Below, piece by piece: positions 1-5,017 of a stretch of 13,850 nucleotides of DNA. Below the pieces are notes generated by a model, which had not been told where the DNA came from, did no database searches, and saw nothing but the letters and a program-made list of their open reading frames with translations. Origin of the DNA: Deltaproteobacteria bacterium (GTDB lineage: Bacteria; Desulfobacterota; Syntrophia; Syntrophales; UBA5619); NCBI GenBank assembly GCA_026388365.1, contig JAPLJW010000184.1:1-13850 (forward strand), written 5' to 3'. The position numbers were made by a program, and so were the translations under genes. Numbering within the stretch: the stretch's first letter is position 1; every line of letters starts with the position of its first letter.

Positions 1-745
1 GATCGACGCAGACCAGCTTCGCCCCCTTCTCCATCGCCTTCGTGATCCACTTGAAGGAGATGGGGTGGTTCGAGGCGGGGTTGCTCCCCATGATCAGGAT
101 CACATCACTGTTCTGAAAATCGTTCCAGTGGTTCGTCATTGCGCCGCGTCCAAACGACTCTGCCAGAGCCGCTACGGTTGCGCTGTGTCAGATCCGGGCC
201 TGGTGCTCGATATACACCAGACCCAAACCCCGCAGGAATTTTTGATACAGGAAGCACTCCTCGTTGTCCATGGCGGCCGAGCCTACGGAGGCGATCCCCT
301 CCGTCCGGTTGACCACCTCGCCCTTGGCGTTTTTGACCTTGAAGCTCTTATCGCGGCTCTTCTTGACGTTTTCGGCGATCTTCTCGAGTGCCCACTCCCA
401 GGAGATTTCCTTCCACTCCGTCGCGTAAGGCGCCCGGTAGAGAGGTTTACCGAGGCGGTTTTTGTTGACCGCCATCTGATAGATCGAACCGCCTTTCGTG
501 CAGAGGGAACCGCGGTTGATCGGGCTGTCCGGATCCCCTTCCGTGTTGACGACCTTTCCGTTGCGCGTGGAGACGATGATGCTGCATCCCACGGAGCAGT
601 AAGGACAGATGGTCGTCGTTTCCTTGGTGTACGTGATCTTCAGCGGCTGCGCGTAGGCCGAGACCGGCTTGAGGCTGATGCCAATGCCGCTCGCCGCCAG
701 CGCTGCGCCGGAGATTTTCAGGAAACCTCTTCTGCTGACATTCAT
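1..745 (-). CDS. fdnG: Formate dehydrogenase-N type catalytic (alpha) subunit, selenoprotein, 3' end outside the window
   Basis: This is the N-terminal part (about 248 codons) of an exported molybdopterin/tungstopterin formate dehydrogenase, which oxidises formate to CO2 and feeds electrons to its Fe-S partner. Residues 5-10 (SRRGFL) plus a hydrophobic stretch form a Tat signal, so the folded enzyme should act on the outer face of the cytoplasmic membrane. CPYCSVGC at about 47-54, with Cys82 in GSLCTKGG, is the N-terminal 4Fe-4S ligand set. At codon 186 the frame meets TGA (188-190) in the context QARI-UGA-HSATVA. The frame continues unbroken to the window edge with typical family sequence (GRGAMTNHW, MGSNPASNHP). 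UGA is therefore the active-site selenocysteine, and a caller that stops there would give a false 185-residue protein. The start ATG (743-745) has AAAGGAG nine bases upstream. Family assignment is firm; the -N rather than another periplasmic subtype is likely from the Tat signal and the long N-terminal layout. Confidence 0.93.
149..190 (-). promoter_or_regulatory. Candidate bacterial SECIS element after the in-frame UGA
   Basis: Bacterial SelB needs a stem-loop immediately 3' of the UGA. The transcript after UGA can be drawn with an outer stem CAACCG (180-175) against CGUUUG (156-151), with one mismatch. An apical GC/GC clamp encloses GGCUCUG, similar in size and place to the GC-clamped GGUCU loop of E. 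coli fdhF. The fold was done by eye and the lower stem is imperfect. The position is what the selenoprotein call requires. Confidence 0.45.
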
Positions 746-754
746 AAGGACGTG

Positions 755-761
755 CTCCTTT
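755..761 (-). promoter_or_regulatory. Ribosome binding site of the formate dehydrogenase gene
   Basis: AAAGGAG on the minus strand lies nine bases before the ATG at 745. It is a strong Shine-Dalgarno sequence and fixes the start that gives a complete Tat signal peptide. Confidence 0.8.
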
Positions 762-794
762 CACGAGTGTTAGATAACAATGTCCAATAACCCT

Positions 795-814
795 CCCCGC
801 AGCACGCTGCGGGG
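795..814. repeat. Perfect GC-rich inverted repeat (hairpin) in the formate dehydrogenase leader
   Basis: CCCCGCAGC at 795-803 and GCTGCGGGG at 806-814 are perfect inverted complements separated by two bases, so in practice an 8-bp stem with a 4-base loop. It lies about 50 bases before the fdnG start. No T-run follows on either strand, so it is not an obvious intrinsic terminator. The form resembles short dispersed REP-like palindromes that I recall from related genomes; copy number cannot be seen here. It could also be a leader structure or an operator. Confidence 0.6.
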
Positions 815-872
815 TATAGAATACATCAAGGAACGAAACAAGATTCGGGAAAATAACCCAAAAAGATTCAGT

Positions 873-924
873 CAATCGTCCTCTTATCAATCAATCAGCA
901 TCTTTTCAATCAAAATAATCAATC
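873..924. repeat. Cluster of five CAATC direct repeats between the ABC gene and formate dehydrogenase
   Basis: CAATC occurs at 873, 888, 892, 907 and 920 within an AT-rich patch of an otherwise GC-rich intergenic region (746-1022). This region must hold the fdnG promoter, although I see no convincing sigma70 pair. The repeats, GATTG on the coding strand, may be regulator half-sites or chance in AT-rich DNA. Confidence 0.3.
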
Positions 925-1022
925 CCGCCTGAATCAGAAAACGGAAGATCTTCGATCGCCGCGGGAAAGACGGAACTGGTTATTTTCAAATCTCCGCTCT
1001 TCAATTGAAGTCGAGATCGCCC

Positions 1023-2867
1023 TTAGATCGCCTGTCCCTTGAGCTGGCTCACGGAGAGGCGATGGTAGAATCCGCGGCGGGCGAGCAGTTCCCGGTGCGT
1101 CCCCTTTTCGACGATTTTGCCGTTTTCGATCACCAGCACCTGATCGGCATCGCGGATGGTGCTCAGGCGGTGGGCAATCACGAAACTGGTCCGCCCCGCC
1201 ATGAGTTGCAGCAAAGCCTTCTGGATGCGCGCCTCGGTGCGGGTATCGACGCTGCTGGTCGCCTCGTCGAGGATCAGGATCGCCGGATCGGCCAGGATCG
1301 CACGGGCGATGGAGAGAAGCTGCCGCTGCCCCTGGCTCAAGTTCCCGGCCCGCTCCGAAAGATGGGTCCGGTAGCCCTGCGCCAGTTGGCGGATGAAGGG
1401 ATTGGCGCCGGCCATTTTGGCCGCCTCGATGCACGCCTCTTCAGTGGCCGAAAGCCGTCCGTAGCGGATGTTTTCCAGCACCGTGCCCGAGAAGAGGAAG
1501 GTGTCCTGTAGAACGATCCCCAGACGTCGGCGCAGGTCGGCCTTCCGAATGGAGCGGATGTCCGCGCCGTCGATGGTGATGCTCCCGCCGTCGATCTCGT
1601 AAAAACGGGTCAACAGGTTGATGAGGGTGGTCTTCCCCGCGCCGGTCGGTCCCACCAGCGCCAGCGTCTCTCCTGCCCTGGCTTCGAGGGTCATATCCTT
1701 GATAACGGGAATCCCTGGCCGGTAACCGAAAGTGACATGGTCGAAACGGACCTCCCCCCGGATCGCCCGCAGTGGCCCAGTGCCCGGCGCGGCATCCGGG
1801 GCGTCGTCCGCCTCGGCCGGCGTGTCGATGATTTCGAACACCCGCTCCGCCCCGGCGAGGGCCGCCTGGATCGCGTTGTACATGTTCGCGAGCTGCCGCA
1901 GCGGGCTGATGAAATTCTGCGCATAGTTGATGAAGGTCGCGATGATCCCCACGGTCACAAGCCCCTGCAGCGCAAGCCAGCCGCCCAGGCCCGCCAGCAC
2001 GATCACGAAAAAGTTTCCCAGAACGTTCGTCAGTGGCATGAGCAGGAAGGCATAGCTGTTGGCCCACACGGCCGCGCGAAACACCTCCCGGTTGCTCCGG
2101 CGGAAGGCCTCGATCGACGACTCGTTCCGGCGAAACGCCCTGACCACCTTCTGCCCGCTGATCGCCTCTTCCATCACCCCGTTGAGTTCGCCCAAATGCT
2201 TCTGCAGCTCCCGGAAACCCCGGCGCGTGTATCGGGCAACGAACTCGGTAAACCCGAACATGATCGGGACGACGAGGACGGAGGCCAGCGCCAGCCACTG
2301 ATCCAGAACGAACATTGCCACCAGGATCCCGATGAGCGACAGGACGCCGGCCAGAAGCGCGGTGACATTCTGCGAGACCGCCTGGTTGACCGCGTCGATG
2401 TCGTTCGTCAGGCGGCTCATCAATTCACCCGCCGGGTTGCCGTCGAAAAAACTCACGGGCAGGCGCTGCATGTGGGTGAACAGATCCCTGCGCAGCGCTT
2501 TGAGGGCGCGCTGGGAGATGTCGGCCATCAGCCAGGCCGAGACGGCCTGGAACACGTTGTTCAACAGGTAGATGATGAGCATCCAGAGGGCAATCTTCGC
2601 GAGCCCGGCCAGCTCTCTCACGGCGATGAACCGGTCGATGGCCACCCCCATCAGGTAGGGACCGATCAGCCCGAGAACCGTGTAGATCACGATCATCCCG
2701 CAGACCGCAATCAACATCCCCCGGAAGGGGCTCAGGTACGGCAGCAGGCGCCTCAGGGCGTGGCGCGGGTCGCGGGCCGCCTCGATCGTCTCCCGCATCC
2801 CCTGCAAGCGCGGCTGCATCGCGGAGCGGATCGTACCGGTGACACGGCCTGCCTTGGCTAATCTCAT
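1023..2867 (-). CDS. ABC exporter half-transporter, consensus-site subunit of a heterodimer
   Basis: A 614-residue fused permease-ATPase of the exporter type (MsbA/MdlB/LmrD-like). Residues about 40-330 hold six predicted membrane segments; the nucleotide-binding domain follows. Walker A GPTGAGKTT lies near 405, the Q-loop is VLQD, Walker B is ILILDEATSSVD near 532 with the catalytic Glu present, and the H-loop is AHRLST near 564. The signature is LSQGQ near 508 instead of LSGGQ. That change is typical of the subunit whose own Walker site is active but whose signature faces the degenerate site. The partner is the gene just upstream (3020-4777), which shows the complementary defects. The ATG is preceded by GAGG at eight-base spacing; an internal Met17 is possible but less well supported. 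Substrate unknown: lipid, drug and peptide export all occur in this family. Confidence 0.93.
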   Translation of the reverse strand: MRLAKAGRVTGTIRSAMQPRLQGMRETIEAARDPRHALRRLLPYLSPFRGMLIAVCGMIVIYTVLGLIGPYLMGVAIDRFIAVRELAGLAKIALWMLIIYLLNNVFQAVSAWLMADISQRALKALRRDLFTHMQRLPVSFFDGNPAGELMSRLTNDIDAVNQAVSQNVTALLAGVLSLIGILVAMFVLDQWLALASVLVVPIMFGFTEFVARYTRRGFRELQKHLGELNGVMEEAISGQKVVRAFRRNESSIEAFRRSNREVFRAAVWANSYAFLLMPLTNVLGNFFVIVLAGLGGWLALQGLVTVGIIATFINYAQNFISPLRQLANMYNAIQAALAGAERVFEIIDTPAEADDAPDAAPGTGPLRAIRGEVRFDHVTFGYRPGIPVIKDMTLEARAGETLALVGPTGAGKTTLINLLTRFYEIDGGSITIDGADIRSIRKADLRRRLGIVLQDTFLFSGTVLENIRYGRLSATEEACIEAAKMAGANPFIRQLAQGYRTHLSERAGNLSQGQRQLLSIARAILADPAILILDEATSSVDTRTEARIQKALLQLMAGRTSFVIAHRLSTIRDADQVLVIENGKIVEKGTHRELLARRGFYHRLSVSQLKGQAI

Positions 2868-3019
2868 CTTGAAGCCTCAAATTTTGACGAACTCGCAGAA
2901 CTCGTAGAGAGTGAAATTTCCCCTCTCTCGATGGGAGGGGGAAATCGCTCCCTGAAATACGACCATTTTTACCCTCACCCCAACCCTCCGTCATCAAGGG
3001 GGAGGAGATTTTGGATTTT
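2868..3019. repeat. Intergenic region with two imperfect palindromes, possible dispersed repeat
   Basis: The 152-base gap between the two ABC genes holds an imperfect inverted repeat (about 2914-2945, TTTCCCC... against GGGGGAAA). It also holds a C-rich/G-rich pair (CCCTCACCCCAACCCTCC at 2972-2989, then GGGGGAGGAG at about 2998-3007). Purine/pyrimidine-rich blocks of this kind occur as repeated intergenic sequence in many bacterial genomes. The gap also carries the ribosome site of the downstream gene. No gene is seen in it. Confidence 0.35.
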
Positions 3020-4777
3020 TTACGGGGCCTTCGTTTCCGAGTTCATGTCATTGCCCAGTTGCGATTCAAAGATCTCCCGATAGATCGGGCAGGCGGCGAT
3101 CAACTCCCCGTGCGAACCCTCCGCCGCGATGCGCCCATTTTCGAGGACGACGATCTTATCCGCCTTCAGGACGGTGCTGATCCGCTGCGCCACCACGAGC
3201 GTCGTGCACCCCCGCATCCGTTCCTCCAGCGCCTCCTGGATCCGGGTTTCGGTCTCCACGTCCACGGCGCTGGTGCCGTCGTCGAGGATCAGGATCTTCG
3301 GACGGGTCATCAGCGCGCGCGCGATGGCAAGTCGCTGCTTCTGGCCGCCGGAGAGGTTTGTGCCGCGCTCTTCGACGTGGGTGTCATACCCTTTGGGAAG
3401 CGCCAAAATGAAGTCGTGGGCCTGGGCCGCTTTGGCCGCCGCGAAGACTTCGACGTCGCCGGCGCCGGGGACGCCGTAGCGGACGTTATCCCGCACCGTC
3501 CCTGAAAATAACACCGTCTCCTGCGACACGATCCCGATCTGCGTCAGAAGAGATTCCTGCTTGAGCCGGCGGATGTCGATCCCGTCGAGCAGGATCCTTC
3601 CGGCGGAGACATCGTAAAAACGCGGCACCAGATTCACCAGCGTCGATTTTCCCGAACCGGTCGATCCCAGGAAGGCCACGGTCTGACCCGGCTCGATGGT
3701 CAGGTTGATCCCCTCCAGAATGGATTCGGCATGAACGCCGTTGTAGTGGAAGGAGACGTTTTCGAAGACCAGCCTTCCCTTTACCGGTTCGGGCAGGGCG
3801 ATCGCATCCGTCGCGTCCCGGACATCGGGTACGGTATCCAGGATTTCACTGACGCGCTTTGCCGAAGCGATTCCACCGGCCCAGATGTTCGACAGAATGG
3901 TCATCATGATGAGCGGCGTCATGGTCGTGAGCAGGTAGTTTGTGAATGCGACGATCTGCCCGACCGACAGATTTCCCTCGACGGATTGGATTCCGCCGGC
4001 CCAGATGACGATGACCATGCCGATATTTACGCACATCGTTAAAACGGGCGACATGGTCGAGACGGCTTGCAGCACCCGCACCGATTGGCCGGTGTAGGCC
4101 TCGTTGGCCTTTTCAAAGCGTTCGCCTTCGAAATCGGCCCGCACAAAGGACTTGACCAGCCGCGCCCCGGCGATGTTTTCCTGCAGAACGGTGTTGAGCC
4201 CGTCTAACTTCTGCTGCACGGACCGGAAGAGCGGCTCCATCCGGATGACGAAAAAAACGATGATCGCGGAGGTGGCCAGCAGCAGCGGCAGCATGGCCAG
4301 GGCCAGGCCGGGGCTGGTGCTGACCATCAGGATGAGGCTCCCGATCATCAGAAGCGGGGCGCGCGTCCCGATCCTGAGCGAAATCAGCACCACGCGCTGG
4401 ATGGCGTTCGCGTCGCTGGTCAGACGCACCATCAGCCGGCCGGTCTTCTGTTCATCGAGATTGGCGAAGGAAAAGGTTTGGATCTTCGTGAAAAGCGCAT
4501 CGCGCAGATCGCGGGCCACGCTTTCCGCAACCTGTACGGAGAGGACGTTGTTGCCGATGGCGAACAGCGTACTTAACAGCGAGATGCCGAGCATCAAAAT
4601 CGCCGTCCGGATGACGACCTGCTGATCGTGCCGCCCGATCCCCTGATCGATGATCCTCTGGACCAGACGGGGAATCGCGAGATCCATGAAGACCAGCGCG
4701 GTCAGCAGGATCAGGGCCAGGACGGCGCGCTTCCAGTAGGGCTTGACGAAAGAGGCGAGTTGGAGGATCTGGTCCAT
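3020..4777 (-). CDS. ABC exporter half-transporter, degenerate-site subunit of a heterodimer
   Basis: A 585-residue exporter-type permease-ATPase, the upstream partner of the 614-residue gene. Six membrane segments lie in about residues 15-300. Walker A is GSTGSGKST near 372, the signature is a canonical LSGGQ near 476, and Walker B is ILILDDGTSAVD near 497. The catalytic Glu is replaced by Asp and the switch His by Gln (AQRIST near 528). Its own ATP site should therefore hydrolyse poorly, while its LSGGQ completes the active site of the partner. This asymmetry is the known hallmark of TM287/288-, LmrCD- and BmrCD-type heterodimers. The ATG at 4775-4777 has GGTGA six bases upstream and gives the usual N-terminus. 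A 10-bp inverted repeat lies about 70-100 bases upstream and may be an operator. Substrate unknown. Confidence 0.93.
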   Translation of the reverse strand: MDQILQLASFVKPYWKRAVLALILLTALVFMDLAIPRLVQRIIDQGIGRHDQQVVIRTAILMLGISLLSTLFAIGNNVLSVQVAESVARDLRDALFTKIQTFSFANLDEQKTGRLMVRLTSDANAIQRVVLISLRIGTRAPLLMIGSLILMVSTSPGLALAMLPLLLATSAIIVFFVIRMEPLFRSVQQKLDGLNTVLQENIAGARLVKSFVRADFEGERFEKANEAYTGQSVRVLQAVSTMSPVLTMCVNIGMVIVIWAGGIQSVEGNLSVGQIVAFTNYLLTTMTPLIMMTILSNIWAGGIASAKRVSEILDTVPDVRDATDAIALPEPVKGRLVFENVSFHYNGVHAESILEGINLTIEPGQTVAFLGSTGSGKSTLVNLVPRFYDVSAGRILLDGIDIRRLKQESLLTQIGIVSQETVLFSGTVRDNVRYGVPGAGDVEVFAAAKAAQAHDFILALPKGYDTHVEERGTNLSGGQKQRLAIARALMTRPKILILDDGTSAVDVETETRIQEALEERMRGCTTLVVAQRISTVLKADKIVVLENGRIAAEGSHGELIAACPIYREIFESQLGNDMNSETKAP

Positions 4778-4845
4778 CTTTGATCACCGGGGTCTCAAGG
4801 ATGCCCATGAATACATCCATCGGCCCCGGATTGTCCAGCGCTTTG

Positions 4846-4876
4846 GTGAAGATATAGCTGTATTCCATATCTTCAC
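4846..4876. promoter_or_regulatory. 10-bp perfect inverted repeat upstream of the ABC exporter pair, possible operator
   Basis: GTGAAGATAT (4846-4855) and ATATCTTCAC (4867-4876) are perfect inverted complements with an 11-base spacer. The site sits in the 240-base gap between the Hint/Tim44 gene and the exporter genes. No T-run follows on the minus strand, so termination is unlikely. Size, symmetry and place fit an operator for a dimeric repressor such as a TetR or MarR protein, but no regulator gene is in the window. The rest of the gap (4778-5017) has only short ORFs I cannot support. Confidence 0.4.
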
Positions 4877-5017
4877 ATCCGTGGATCTTCGAGAAACACC
4901 GACGCCGGCGCGACGCCCGTCACAAGCAGGCAATTCCGCGCCCTTTTGCAGGCGGCGCAGAGCAGGTGGCGCTCCGTGTCGTCGGCTGCCCCCGCCTGGT
5001 GGCCACGGTTTGCGGCC

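Noticed and set aside
188..745. A truncated or pseudogene formate dehydrogenase ending at TGA
   Set aside because: The in-frame continuation with conserved family sequence shows that TGA is selenocysteine, not a nonsense mutation.
1737..2861. A 374-codon plus-strand open frame
   Set aside because: It is the antisense of the ABC transporter gene, with low-complexity His/Asp/Arg-rich translation and no ribosome site. The minus-strand protein has full ABC motifs.
4452..4868. A 138-codon minus-strand frame starting MEYSYIFTKALDNPG
   Set aside because: Most of it overlaps the ABC gene out of frame and turns Arg/Pro-rich there. Its first ATG lies inside the inverted repeat. The first 30 codons look protein-like, but no family was recognised.
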